Part shown: positions 1 through 6,296 of the stretch, piece by piece
Layout: each line of letters begins with the position of its first letter
How positions within the stretch are numbered: position 1 is the first letter of the stretch
NCBI GenBank assembly: GCA_022565195.1
Contig: JADFJZ010000092.1
Location: 1-6,296 of the forward strand
DNA length: 6,296 bases
DNA from: Planctomycetota bacterium
GTDB lineage: Bacteria > Planctomycetota > Phycisphaerae > UBA1845 > CAIVHJ01
Direction of reading: 5' to 3'
Program-made: the position numbers and the translations under genes
Notes under the pieces: generated by a model
The model's input: the letters and a program-made list of their open reading frames with translations, nothing else
What the model was told of the DNA's origin: nothing
Databases searched by the model: none

Positions 1-507
1 CTCACCTGGGTTATGATGCACGTGTTGGCGCCGGCGTTTGCTACTATCGTATTCAGGGCCAGAAATTTTCCGTTGTCTTTCAGAACGGCCGCTGACATCC
101 ACGTAAGAAACCTTCCTGCGCGATATATTCCGGGTGGAATTTGGCATACTGTTGGCCGAGTTGCCGCGCTCCGGAATTTGGGTGCCAAACAGAGCGATAT
201 TGCGGTATTTGTTTTTCTCGAAAACGTGCTCGCGGCCTGTACCGCTTTCTTGCTCGGCGGTTGCATCGTCGCGTGGTTTCGCGACATGCAGGGATGGGGG
301 CAGATCGCCGCATTTTGCGTTGCCGGCAGCGTCTTTTTTTTGCTTGTGTCACCCTTTATTCTCAGGTTCCGCATATTGAAGGGCGCGGGCGCATTTCCGA
401 TTCGCGACTATTTGGGTAGCATTTTACTAGTCTCGATCTCGTGGTGCGTGGGCTCCGGAGTTTCTGCTGCCGGCGCAGTCGGCATGGGATCGGAGAGTTG
501 CGGCTGA
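1..507 (+). CDS. Flippase-like membrane protein (lysylphosphatidylglycerol synthase TM family), 5' partial, probably 3'-truncated
   Basis: The frame is open from the window's first base, so the true start lies to the left; 168 residues are visible, ending at TGA 505-507. Hydrophobic segments lie at about residues 4-18, 66-92, 102-121 and 137-150. Residues 38-53 read LPARYIPGGIWHTVGR, followed by a helix containing LEN (73-75). This resembles the conserved loop of the lysylphosphatidylglycerol-synthase transmembrane / YbhN / AglD-like family, inner-membrane proteins linked to lipid or glycolipid translocation. Family members are usually about 300 residues or more and continue with further helices after this point. 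Here the fourth helix reaches Trp148 (bases 442-444), then becomes Gly/Ser/Ala-rich and stops, while running antisense through the end of the TPR gene. I infer loss of the C-terminal part. The substrate cannot be read from the sequence. The family call is from motif memory. Confidence 0.6.
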   Translation, partial: LTWVMMHVLAPAFATIVFRARNFPLSFRTAADIHVRNLPARYIPGGIWHTVGRVAALRNLGAKQSDIAVFVFLENVLAACTAFLLGGCIVAWFRDMQGWGQIAAFCVAGSVFFLLVSPFILRFRILKGAGAFPIRDYLGSILLVSISWCVGSGVSAAGAVGMGSESCG

Positions 508-1685
508 ACAGGCCTGGGCGTGGCTGCCGCCACCGTGGGTACTTCCGCCGCCGTCTTGGGAGCAGGCAGTTCGACCTTGGCTACAGGGGCTGGACTGTCA
601 CCCGCCGCGCGCGGCGCAGTCGCGGACACATCAGCCACTTCCCAGGAGAAATCGGCCCCATTGTCTTCCATTTCGTCCGCGAAAACGGGATCTTCGGAGC
701 GGCCGATCGACATTCCGGAGATATCGGGCTCCGCCTGAGCGGCGACTGCCGTTTCGACGACTGCGTCGTTTTGCTCGTGAGACTCACGGGGCAGGGAAAT
801 CGTCGGCGACTTCGCCGCGACTGCATCTTGCTCTTCATCGTGTTGTGTTTGAACGGCGACTCGAACCGTCTGCACCGAAGGTGGCTGCCGGGGGGGCACT
901 TGAGTGGCCACGACGGAGTGGCTCGGTGCGACATGGCCCGCCTGCCGCTCAAGCTCCTGCGGTGCAATCGAGGCCATCGTTCGCAGCTTCTCCAACTGGA
1001 TCTTCGCAGCGGTCAGATTGGGTTCGAGGGCGATTGCATTGCGGAAGGACTCCGCTGCCTGTGCGTACCGGCCTCCTGCTTTGTCCAGTAAGCCCATGTT
1101 GTAATGGGCTCGGGCATCGCCCAACACCATCTGGAATTGCTGGAAGGCCTCATCTCGCCTGGCCAGTCTGCTCATCACGATGCCCAAGTTCACTCGCGCC
1201 CGCTGATAATCAGGCTTTAATTGCAAGGCGGCACGGAGTTCGCGTTCCGAATCGCTCCAGCGTTTCTGGGCCATGAGACTGAAGGCCAGGTTGTTCCGCA
1301 GGTAGGCGAGTTTCGGATCCATCTTGATCGCACGGCGGAGCGTGCGTTCGGCTTCAGTGTGCTGCCCGACCTTATCCAGGCAGATCGCCAATCGATTGCG
1401 GGCGCCGGTGAACTTCGGATTCAAATCCAGCGCCTTGCGGTATTGGATGATGGCCTGCTGGATTTGCTTCTTTCCTTCAAGCAGTTGCCCGGCGGCGAAG
1501 TGGGTGAACGGCTGGACCTCCGGTTCAGGTACATCCTGTTCCTGGAATATTCTGGCCTGATTCTGCTGAAGCCATTGATTCGTGCTTTGTTCGTGTCCCA
1601 GAAGACTGTTCACGACTCCGCATCCGCCCGCAGTCCAGATGAGGGATGCGGCCAGGCCGGCGATCAACAACGGGCCAACTTTCAT
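408..1685 (-). CDS. tadD: TPR-repeat lipoprotein, TadD-like, Tad pilus assembly
   Basis: This 425-residue protein starts at ATG 1685, with GGAG five bases upstream. The N-terminus has a lipoprotein signal: a hydrophobic stretch at residues 5-19 and lipobox AGGC with Cys22. Five tandem tetratricopeptide repeats span about residues 61-224, with the alternating Ala/Gly/Leu pattern and closing Pro of the 34-residue unit (ALDLNP 85-90, AIKMDP 119-124, ALQLKP 152-157, AIALEP 217-222). In the Tad family TadD is a TPR lipoprotein needed for assembly or localisation of the outer-membrane secretin, and position after tadC supports that role. Residues about 240-425 are an Ala/Pro/Glu/Val-rich, probably disordered tail that ordinary TadD proteins (about 200-270 residues) lack. 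The last 15 or so residues are antisense to the convergent membrane-protein gene and may not be native. It lies 21 bases after the preceding lipoprotein gene, so the two are probably cotranscribed. The symbol rests on TPR architecture and context, since TPR lipoproteins are common. Confidence 0.75.
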   Translation of the reverse strand: MKVGPLLIAGLAASLIWTAGGCGVVNSLLGHEQSTNQWLQQNQARIFQEQDVPEPEVQPFTHFAAGQLLEGKKQIQQAIIQYRKALDLNPKFTGARNRLAICLDKVGQHTEAERTLRRAIKMDPKLAYLRNNLAFSLMAQKRWSDSERELRAALQLKPDYQRARVNLGIVMSRLARRDEAFQQFQMVLGDARAHYNMGLLDKAGGRYAQAAESFRNAIALEPNLTAAKIQLEKLRTMASIAPQELERQAGHVAPSHSVVATQVPPRQPPSVQTVRVAVQTQHDEEQDAVAAKSPTISLPRESHEQNDAVVETAVAAQAEPDISGMSIGRSEDPVFADEMEDNGADFSWEVADVSATAPRAAGDSPAPVAKVELPAPKTAAEVPTVAAATPRPVQPQLSDPMPTAPAAETPEPTHHEIETSKMLPK

Positions 1686-1706
1686 GTCTGCTCCTTCGTC
1701 AGGCGA

Positions 1707-2222
1707 CTAACCTCCGGTTCCGAAGCCGCCGCCGGCGCCCAGATCGGTCAAGGCTTCTTGTTCCGGCGAGAACGCGCGCTCCATAACCTGTATCGCTTCC
1801 TCGGCGCCCATGCCTTTGCTCTTCCTCAGCCCCACTTGTGCGATAATCCGCTCTTGGGCGATGCCCGACTCAGCCAGGAAACGCGTGATGCTCGCGATCC
1901 GCGCTTCATTGAATTCTTTGTCCGTTGTTGAAGATTGGAAACTCAATGTTCCACCCGAGTCGCTCAGCAGTCGAGCGTAGCGTTCGAGGCGTTGTTCGCC
2001 CAGCGTATTCAACTCGGTCCTGTGCGGAACAAAATGGATCTCTGCCATGGCCATGTCGTGCAGCATGGCGTTGTCGCCCATGGCGACCAATCGTTCCTCC
2101 ATGATCTCACGCGCGTCATGGAATGACACATTGGTTTCAGTGAAGCGTTCGCCGACGTGATTGCACCCCGCAAGCAGAAACACAACTGCAAAAGCCGGAA
2201 CGCCCGCTCTCAGGATTCTCAT
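1707..2222 (-). CDS. Small lipoprotein with OmpA-like (peptidoglycan-associated) domain
   Basis: This 171-residue lipoprotein uses ATG 2222, which has AAGGAG six bases upstream. An in-frame TTG at 2237 overlaps that ribosome site and is not a credible start. The signal peptide has basic residues MRILR, a hydrophobic core and lipobox LAGC with Cys20. Residues about 60-135 follow the beta-alpha-beta-alpha-beta pattern of the OmpA C-terminal domain: strand AEIHFVPHRTEL, helix ending LLSDSGG, a strand, then TTDKEFNEAR, helix RIASITRFLAESGI and strand IIAQVGLR. Asp101, Asn105 and Arg108 look like the peptidoglycan-binding Asp/Asn/Arg set, but Asp and Arg are closer than the roughly 15 residues usual in OmpA/Pal. 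The loop is therefore shortened and binding is uncertain. The last ten residues are almost all Gly (GAGGGFGTGG). Position between tadC and the TadD-like gene suggests an envelope-anchoring accessory to the pilus, which is inference. OmpA kinship is by pattern only. Confidence 0.7.
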   Translation of the reverse strand: MRILRAGVPAFAVVFLLAGCNHVGERFTETNVSFHDAREIMEERLVAMGDNAMLHDMAMAEIHFVPHRTELNTLGEQRLERYARLLSDSGGTLSFQSSTTDKEFNEARIASITRFLAESGIAQERIIAQVGLRKSKGMGAEEAIQVMERAFSPEQEALTDLGAGGGFGTGG

Positions 2223-2228
2223 GAGTTT

Positions 2229-2234
2229 CTCCTT
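2229..2234 (-). promoter_or_regulatory. Ribosome binding site fixing the ATG start of the OmpA-like lipoprotein gene
   Basis: AAGGAG on the minus strand is followed by six bases and ATG at 2222. The longer reading from TTG 2237 would translate this site itself as Lys-Glu and has no ribosome site of its own, so the five-residue extension should be dropped. Confidence 0.8.
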
Positions 2235-2307
2235 CAATCAAAGCGCAATCGAATGCCGGCACCAGGGGCTGGGCCACCCCGGGTTGGTCGGTTACGCGAA
2301 CAGCGAT

Positions 2308-2334
2308 GCTATACTTGATATCGAGCAGTTTCAG
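2308..2334 (-). promoter_or_regulatory. Weak promoter candidate upstream of the lipoprotein pair
   Basis: In the 192-base spacer before the OmpA-like lipoprotein gene, the minus strand has CTGAAA (2329-2334, four of six matches to the -35 consensus), 15 bases, then TATAGC (2308-2313, four of six to the -10 consensus). The spacing is shorter than ideal. An inverted repeat TCGAGC-N7-GCTCGA (2321-2339) overlaps the -35 part. This is consistent with an internal promoter but far from decisive. Confidence 0.22.
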
Positions 2335-2339
2335 CTCGA
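2321..2339. repeat. Short inverted repeat TCGAGC-N7-GCTCGA
   Basis: Six-base perfect arms at 2321-2326 and 2334-2339 surround AGTTTCA. A third related half-site, TGAGC, lies at 2344-2348. It could be an operator for the lipoprotein pair or a small hairpin, and nothing else in the window repeats it. Confidence 0.3.
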
Positions 2340-2357
2340 GAGTTGAGCTTTTGTGGG

Positions 2358-2406
2358 CCCCTTGAGCGGGGGTGTCCAATCGGTCAGCGGGGCGTACTGG
2401 TACCCC
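2358..2406 (-). other. Two GC-rich hairpins just after tadC (possible attenuator, weak terminator or processing site)
   Basis: Eight bases past the tadC stop, arms at 2390-2397 and 2400-2406 (GTAC/GTAC core plus GGG/CCC, one bulged base) can fold into a short tight hairpin. A second stem pairs CCCC 2358-2361 with GGGG 2368-2371 around a six-base loop. Neither is followed by a T-run on the minus strand, so this is not a standard factor-independent terminator. A role in separating or stabilising the tadC and lipoprotein parts of the transcript is inference, and chance is possible at this G+C. Confidence 0.3.
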
Positions 2407-2414
2407 GGCGTGAC

Positions 2415-3356
2415 CTACATTGGGTTGTTTTGAAAGGTCTTGATCATATTCAGAGCCGCTGGACCCACCAAGACAACGAATATCGCGGGAAAAATGAACA
2501 GCATCAACGGTAACATGAGCTTGACGGTCGTTGCCTGAGCCTTCTCCTCCGCAGCCTGCCTGCGCTTCACCCTCATCGCATCTGCTTGGTTGCGAAGAGC
2601 TTTGGCCACGCTGGTGCCGAATTTCTCAGCCTGGGTAATGATGGCGACCAGCGATTGCATCTCCGGCACGCCGGTTCGCATGGCCATGTTGCTGAGCGCC
2701 TCGCTTCGGGGAATGCCCATCTGGCCCTCGTAGGTCACGAGTTGCATTTCTTCGGACAATTCGGGATGCACGATCTTCATTTCGTCGCCCACGCGTTGAA
2801 TTGCGGCATCCAGGGCCAACCCGGATTCCACGGAAATCACCAGCAAGTCCATGGCATCGGCGAGACCGTGTTTGATCTTGGTGGCGCGCTGCCCTCTCGC
2901 GATCCACAGCCACACATTCGGCAACATGAAACCAACGCCGCCGCTGCCGATCACCCAGGTCAGAACATCCATCGCGGGCTTGCCGGCGCTGAGCTGAAAC
3001 ACCAAGGCGACGAGGGCACACCCGATCCCGCAAACCGTTTTGCTCGACAGAAAGAGCGTACTCGCGTTCTCCCGTCGGAAACCGGCGTTGGCGAGCTTGA
3101 TGCGGAGCATCGAAACTTCCGTATCGCTCTTCGGCATGACCGGTCTCATGGCGATTGGCGCCACGCGTTCGAGCATTTTCTGCGCGGTTGATTCCTTGGC
3201 CTGCTTCTGGATCTCGATCGTTTCATCGACGCCGCGCTTGCCCATCATGCGCCGTTTGAGCGCTTCCTTGTCTACTTTTCCCTTGGGCCACAGCGCATAG
3301 AGGATCAATCCGACACTGACGACAGCGAGCAGACCAAGCAAAGCGAGTTCATTCAT
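2415..3356 (-). CDS. tadC: Tad platform protein TadC (type II secretion F-domain)
   Basis: This 313-residue inner-membrane protein is the second of the two platform proteins that, with TadB, hold the CpaF/TadA ATPase and drive pilin assembly. ATG 3356 is preceded by GGGAG six bases upstream. Membrane segments lie at about residues 5-23, 104-124, 130-151 and 278-302. The cytoplasmic T2SF (GspF-type) domain spans about 163-287, including GLADAMDLLVISVESGLALD (163-182), where the Glu-Ser-Gly turn is typical, and TQAEKFGTSVAKALRNQADA (241-260). A charged linker at 24-100 with KLANAGFR near 87-94 also matches TadC proteins. It begins 20 bases after the tadB stop, so the two are almost certainly cotranslated. 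Length and layout are normal, with no frameshift or missing element visible. A lone F-domain protein could in principle belong to type II secretion or type IV pili, but the pairing with tadB and CpaF argues for Tad. Confidence 0.92.
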   Translation of the reverse strand: MNELALLGLLAVVSVGLILYALWPKGKVDKEALKRRMMGKRGVDETIEIQKQAKESTAQKMLERVAPIAMRPVMPKSDTEVSMLRIKLANAGFRRENASTLFLSSKTVCGIGCALVALVFQLSAGKPAMDVLTWVIGSGGVGFMLPNVWLWIARGQRATKIKHGLADAMDLLVISVESGLALDAAIQRVGDEMKIVHPELSEEMQLVTYEGQMGIPRSEALSNMAMRTGVPEMQSLVAIITQAEKFGTSVAKALRNQADAMRVKRRQAAEEKAQATTVKLMLPLMLFIFPAIFVVLVGPAALNMIKTFQNNPM

Positions 3357-3376
3357 TTCAAACTCCCACCATCAAG

Positions 3377-4381
3377 CTAGACTTTGATGTTCACGATCTT
3401 CTTGATCAGGGCCATCCCCATGAGCTGCATGCCCCCGGCAATGCACAGCAGCATCCGGCCCTGAGGTTCATTGATCAAAGTCATGGCGTATTCGCGGTTC
3501 ATGCTCAAAGACGCAAAGAACACCACGAAGGGCAGGGCGAGCAACACCCAGCCGGACATGCGCCCTTCGGCGGTCAGGCCTCTGACCATGCCCAGCAACT
3601 CAATGCGACTGCGAATGACACTGCTGATCTTGTCCAGAATCTCCGCCAGATCGCCGCCGGTTTGACGCTGAATGAGTACGGCCGTGACGAAGAACCGGAT
3701 GTCCATTTGGTCGCAACGGTTGGCCATGTTCACCAGCGCGTCTTCCGTCTTCACGCCCAGGTTCTGCTCGTGAAAGACTCTGCCGAATTCCGTTCCGGCC
3801 GGATCGGGCAACTGTTCGGACACCAACTGGATCGCTCCGGCGAAAGAGTGACCCGCCCGCAATGACTGGCTCATCATTTCGAAGACGTCTGGCAATTGGC
3901 TCACCAGCTTCCGCATCCTCCAGCCGCGCTTCATCTTCAGCCACAGGAGGGGCAGGAACAGGATCGCGGTGCCCACAGCGATGGCGATCAGAGCGCCCAT
4001 GCCCAGGACCAGCAAGCCCATCGAGGTGACCAGCGAAGCGGCCAGCAGCGTCGATAGAAACTTCGTTGCAGAGGTGTCTACATTGGCTTGGTCCAGAGAG
4101 ACCTGAAGTTTTGGGACCACGGACAGGCCGGAGACGAACTTGTACAGCAGATTGCTGTCGTCCGTCTCAGGTCGTCGCAGCAACGACTCACGAATGCGTT
4201 TCTCGCGGTCCGATGCCCCGCCGCCGGCGGAGCGATCCTGCAGGCGGGCCATGATCTTGGATTTATCGCCCCCGCGGGAATCCGTTATTGCCTGATAGAT
4301 TCCATAGCACAGAAACATCGCGCCTGCGACTGGAAAGAGGAAAAACATGAACTCAGATGCACTGACCGCTAGGAACAACAT
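3377..4381 (-). CDS. tadB: Tad platform protein TadB (type II secretion F-domain)
   Basis: This 334-residue inner-membrane protein is the first platform subunit of the Tad pilus machine. ATG 4381 has GGGAG seven bases upstream. Met12 is an alternative start but lacks such a site and would cut into the first hydrophobic segment. Membrane segments lie at about 11-32, 108-128, 130-149, 276-296 and 308-328. The T2SF domain covers about 163-290: QLPDVFEMMSQSLRAGHSF (162-180), with the characteristic Leu-Arg-Ala-Gly turn, then FFVTAVLIQRQTGGDLAEIL (230-249), containing the conserved Gln-x-Gly-Gly-x-Leu signature of TadB. The cytoplasmic loop contacts the ATPase in this family. It follows cpaF by 45 bases and precedes tadC by 20. 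Length and domain order are normal. TadB is distinguished from TadC by order and by the QTGGDL motif. Confidence 0.93.
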   Translation of the reverse strand: MLFLAVSASEFMFFLFPVAGAMFLCYGIYQAITDSRGGDKSKIMARLQDRSAGGGASDREKRIRESLLRRPETDDSNLLYKFVSGLSVVPKLQVSLDQANVDTSATKFLSTLLAASLVTSMGLLVLGMGALIAIAVGTAILFLPLLWLKMKRGWRMRKLVSQLPDVFEMMSQSLRAGHSFAGAIQLVSEQLPDPAGTEFGRVFHEQNLGVKTEDALVNMANRCDQMDIRFFVTAVLIQRQTGGDLAEILDKISSVIRSRIELLGMVRGLTAEGRMSGWVLLALPFVVFFASLSMNREYAMTLINEPQGRMLLCIAGGMQLMGMALIKKIVNIKV

Positions 4382-4426
4382 GTCTGCGCTCCCTTACAGG
4401 CTGTTTTCGATTGTCCGGTGTGTGGC

Positions 4427-5893
4427 TTATCCATTGCAGGTTGGCAACTCCCCGCGTTCGAACAAGGACGAATCAACCTCACAACCCGAGGATTTCAGGA
4501 TTTCCAAAAAGCCCGGCCGAATCCCGGTCGCCATGAATTTGCCATATGCTTTACCTTCGTTGTCCAACCCGATCTGCTCAAACTTGAAGATGTCCTGCAT
4601 GGTGATGATGTCACCCTCCATGCCCTGCACCTCCGTAATGGTGGTGATCTTTCTTGGTCCGCCGGCCAGGCGCTGGGCCTGTACGATGAGGTGGATGGCC
4701 GAGGCAAACTGCTGCCGGATCGCCTTGAGGGGCAACTCGAAGCCCGCCATCATGACCATGGTCTCGACGCGCTGCACCGCGTCGCGCGTGCTGTTGGCAT
4801 GAATCGTCGTCAGTGAACCATCGTGGCCGGTGTTCATGGCCTGCAACATGTCAAGGGTCTCGGGTCCGCGGCACTCGCCGACCACGATTCGATCGGGCCT
4901 CATCCGCAGGCTGTTGACCAGCAGGTCGCGGATGGCGATGGCCCCTTTGCCTTCAATGTTGGCCGGCCGAGTCTCCAGCCGAACGACATGGGGCTGACGG
5001 AGTTGCAATTCCGCAGCGTCTTCGATGGTCACGATCCGCTCAGTGTCCGGGATGAAGGACGACAAGTTGTTCAGCAGGGTCGTCTTTCCAGAGCCCGTAC
5101 CGCCGACAATCAAGATGTTCAAATGGGCCCGCACACACCCCCTGAGGAAGTCGACCATCTGGGGAACGATCGAACCGAATCTGATATAGTCGTCCCAGGT
5201 GATCGGATCGGCGCCGAATCGTCGAATCGACATCGATGGGCCGTCGATGGCCAGCGGGGGAATTACGGCGTTTACGCGACTGCCGTCCTTGAGCCGGGCA
5301 TCGACAAGCGGCGTTGTTTCATCGCAGCGCCGGCCGACGGCGCTGACGATCTTGTCGATGACGTGCATCAAGTGTTCGTCGTCACGAAACTGGATGCCGG
5401 TCAGTTCCAGCTTGCCGTTTCGTTCCACGTAGCAGGTTTTGGGACCGTTGATCAGGATGTCGCTGATCGACGGGTCGGCGAGTAACGCCTCGAGCGGCCC
5501 CAGCCCGAAGGTTTCGTCCAGAACTTCTTCGATCAGTCGTTGTTTCTCATTGAAATTGAGAAGCATGTTCTCTTGATCAACCAGCGCCACGACCAACTCG
5601 CGGACCTGATCCCGAAGATCGCTCTCCTCTCCGGTCACGCGCGTGATATCCAACTGGTCGACGAGCTTGCGGTGCAATCGCGCCTTGAGCTCGTAATACT
5701 GCTCCTGCTTTTCCTGATCCGCCTTTGAGACCTTGGGAGGCTCGGGTTTTGCAGGTTGCTCCGGCGCGGGTGCCGCAGGCGGTGCCGCGGTTGCTTTCAA
5801 AGGGGCAGCCGCCTTTTCAGTCTTGGCCTTGGGCGCGGGCGGCGCCGGCTTGAGGGGCTTGCGATTGCCGATGTCTCTTGATTTTCCGAACAA
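4427..5893 (-). CDS. cpaF: Tad secretion ATPase CpaF/TadA (VirB11-like)
   Basis: This 488-residue hexameric ATPase powers Flp/Tad pilus assembly from the cytoplasmic face of the inner membrane. All signature motifs are present: Walker [10 protein letters not shown] (264-272), Asp box [11 protein letters not shown] (286-296), Walker B region [10 protein letters not shown] (334-343) and His box with TGHDGS and TTIHANS (355-368). The N-terminal domain has the CpaF pattern [10 protein letters not shown] (129-138) followed by ISDILINGP (143-151). Residues about 11-55 are a Pro/Ala/Lys-rich flexible leader. TTG at 5893 is taken as the start: AGGA lies seven bases upstream, in-frame TGA and TAG stops lie just before that, and no ATG is near. 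It heads the platform trio with tadB and tadC. The usual upstream genes (pilin, cpaB, secretin, tadZ) are absent; a methyltransferase gene ends 105 bases upstream. PilT/GspE-type ATPases are less likely because the neighbours are TadB and TadC. Confidence 0.95.
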   Translation of the reverse strand: MFGKSRDIGNRKPLKPAPPAPKAKTEKAAAPLKATAAPPAAPAPEQPAKPEPPKVSKADQEKQEQYYELKARLHRKLVDQLDITRVTGEESDLRDQVRELVVALVDQENMLLNFNEKQRLIEEVLDETFGLGPLEALLADPSISDILINGPKTCYVERNGKLELTGIQFRDDEHLMHVIDKIVSAVGRRCDETTPLVDARLKDGSRVNAVIPPLAIDGPSMSIRRFGADPITWDDYIRFGSIVPQMVDFLRGCVRAHLNILIVGGTGSGKTTLLNNLSSFIPDTERIVTIEDAAELQLRQPHVVRLETRPANIEGKGAIAIRDLLVNSLRMRPDRIVVGECRGPETLDMLQAMNTGHDGSLTTIHANSTRDAVQRVETMVMMAGFELPLKAIRQQFASAIHLIVQAQRLAGGPRKITTITEVQGMEGDIITMQDIFKFEQIGLDNEGKAYGKFMATGIRPGFLEILKSSGCEVDSSLFERGELPTCNG

Positions 5894-5900
5894 GTTATGT

Positions 5901-5904
5901 TCCT
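5901..5904 (-). promoter_or_regulatory. Ribosome binding site that fixes the TTG start of cpaF
   Basis: On the minus strand AGGA lies seven bases before TTG at 5893. In-frame TGA and TAG codons lie five and four codons upstream of that TTG, and no ATG or GTG lies between them and the TTG. The non-ATG start is therefore well supported. The site is weaker than the GGGAG or AGGAG sites of the downstream genes. Confidence 0.7.
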
Positions 5905-5998
5905 ATCAATGTACGCGGTTCAGATTCTCGTACCGAATCGCACTCTATCTCGTTCAAGTCACCGATCGAATCCGGTTTGTCATCCTTTGCTGAACATC

Positions 5999-6296
5999 TT
6001 ACTGAATAGGCTTCCGAAATATCACGACATCTTTTCCAGGAAAAGAAACGGACCAGTCCAACCACTCCGCGTTCCACTGCATCGTCCTCTGGCGGTAGAA
6101 CGCCACGTGTGTTTCGTCTCGGACATACCGCCAGTCCACGAAGACCTGATCGCGGAACAACTCCGTCATGACCGCCAGCCACCCTCCCGGTTGGACAAGG
6201 CCGTTTAATTTCTCAAACTCCTTTCCGGGCTCGAAGAAATGTTCGGCCGTCTCCGTGCATGTGACGAAGTCGTAGGATCGGTCCAAGACCTGCGAA
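5999..6296 (-). CDS. Class I SAM-dependent methyltransferase, 5' partial
   Basis: The frame is open to the right edge, so only the C-terminal 98 residues are seen, ending at TAA 5999-6001. The TTG at 6286 is probably an internal Leu codon, because the reading frame continues upstream as Ser-Gln-Val-Leu. YDFVTCTETAEHFFEP resembles the strand-4 region of Rossmann methyltransferases (Methyltransf_23/11 type), where a Glu-His pair follows the acidic strand. LVQPGGWLAVMTE is the next strand with its Pro-Gly-Gly turn. The SAM-binding Gly-rich motif would lie outside the window. The ending, with a THVAFYR element (about 63-69 of the visible part), a W-rich helix and a final strand VVIFRKP, is typical of short proteins of this group. 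The substrate is unknown. Same orientation and 105 bases before cpaF make cotranscription possible but unproven; no direct link to pilus function is evident. Confidence 0.8.
   Translation of the reverse strand, partial: SQVLDRSYDFVTCTETAEHFFEPGKEFEKLNGLVQPGGWLAVMTELFRDQVFVDWRYVRDETHVAFYRQRTMQWNAEWLDWSVSFPGKDVVIFRKPIQ

Noticed and set aside
441..1091. 216-residue plus-strand open frame, Arg/Gly/Cys-rich
   Set aside because: It is antisense to the low-complexity tail of the TPR lipoprotein; its composition reflects the complement of Ala/Pro codons.
1221..1931. 236-residue plus-strand open frame
   Set aside because: It runs antisense across the TPR gene and into the OmpA-like gene, both of which have ribosome sites, lipoboxes and recognisable domains.
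2137..2379. Possible 80-residue minus-strand gene in the spacer after tadC
   Set aside because: The start would be TTG with no ribosome site, its second half overlaps the lipoprotein signal-peptide region in another frame, and no family is recognisable. The first part looks mildly protein-like, so a decayed remnant is not excluded.
2586..3191. 201-residue plus-strand open frame
   Set aside because: It lies wholly antisense to tadC, is rich in His and Gly as expected of a shadow frame in G+C-rich DNA, and has no domain pattern.
4823..5485. 220-residue plus-strand open frame
   Set aside because: It is antisense to the Walker A and Walker B regions of cpaF, which are clearly coding on the minus strand.
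5923..5939. Inverted repeat GATTC-N7-GAATC between the methyltransferase gene and cpaF
   Set aside because: Five-base arms, no T-run and no promoter elements beside it; likely chance.
1..6296. CRISPR array, tRNA or rRNA genes, insertion sequences
   Set aside because: No regularly spaced repeats, cloverleaf-like segments, transposase motifs or terminal inverted repeats were seen on either strand.

Overview
The window is a bacterial chromosomal segment of moderately high G+C. It is dominated by one minus-strand gene cluster for the inner-membrane platform of a Tad (tight adherence) / Flp-type pilus. Lipoproteins, an OmpA-like fold, and separate TadB and TadC proteins point to a diderm. The style of the CpaF, TadB and TadC sequences and the short 'HFVPHR' lipoprotein recall Planctomycetota, but that placement is recollection-based inference and not proven here.

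Layout, following the minus-strand transcription direction (right to left). The 3' two-thirds or less of a class I SAM-dependent methyltransferase runs in from the right edge (stop at 5999). After 105 bases come cpaF/tadA (secretion ATPase, TTG start at 5893), tadB (45-base gap) and tadC (20-base gap). A 192-base spacer (2223-2414) holds GC-rich hairpins and a weak promoter candidate. Two lipoprotein genes follow: a short OmpA-like one (1707-2222) and a TPR protein of TadD type (408-1685) with a long Ala/Pro/Glu-rich tail. At the left edge, on the plus strand and convergent with the TPR gene, is a fragment of a polytopic membrane protein of the lysylphosphatidylglycerol-synthase-TM / flippase-like family. 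It is cut off by the left edge and seems to have lost its own 3' end.

How the genes work together. CpaF would power pilin assembly at the inner membrane, TadB and TadC would form the membrane platform, and the TadD-like lipoprotein would help assemble or hold the outer-membrane pore. The OmpA-like lipoprotein is a plausible envelope-anchoring accessory. The pilin (flp), CpaB/RcpC, the secretin CpaC/RcpA, TadZ/CpaE and the prepilin peptidase are not in this window. The gene directly upstream of cpaF is a methyltransferase, so the rest of the system must lie elsewhere.

The most notable feature is the left end. The flippase-like gene and the TPR gene overlap tail to tail by 100 bases, and the membrane protein stops resembling its family inside a transmembrane helix. 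This suggests a recombination or assembly junction at about 440-460. No RNA genes, CRISPR arrays, insertion sequences or clear factor-independent terminators were seen.
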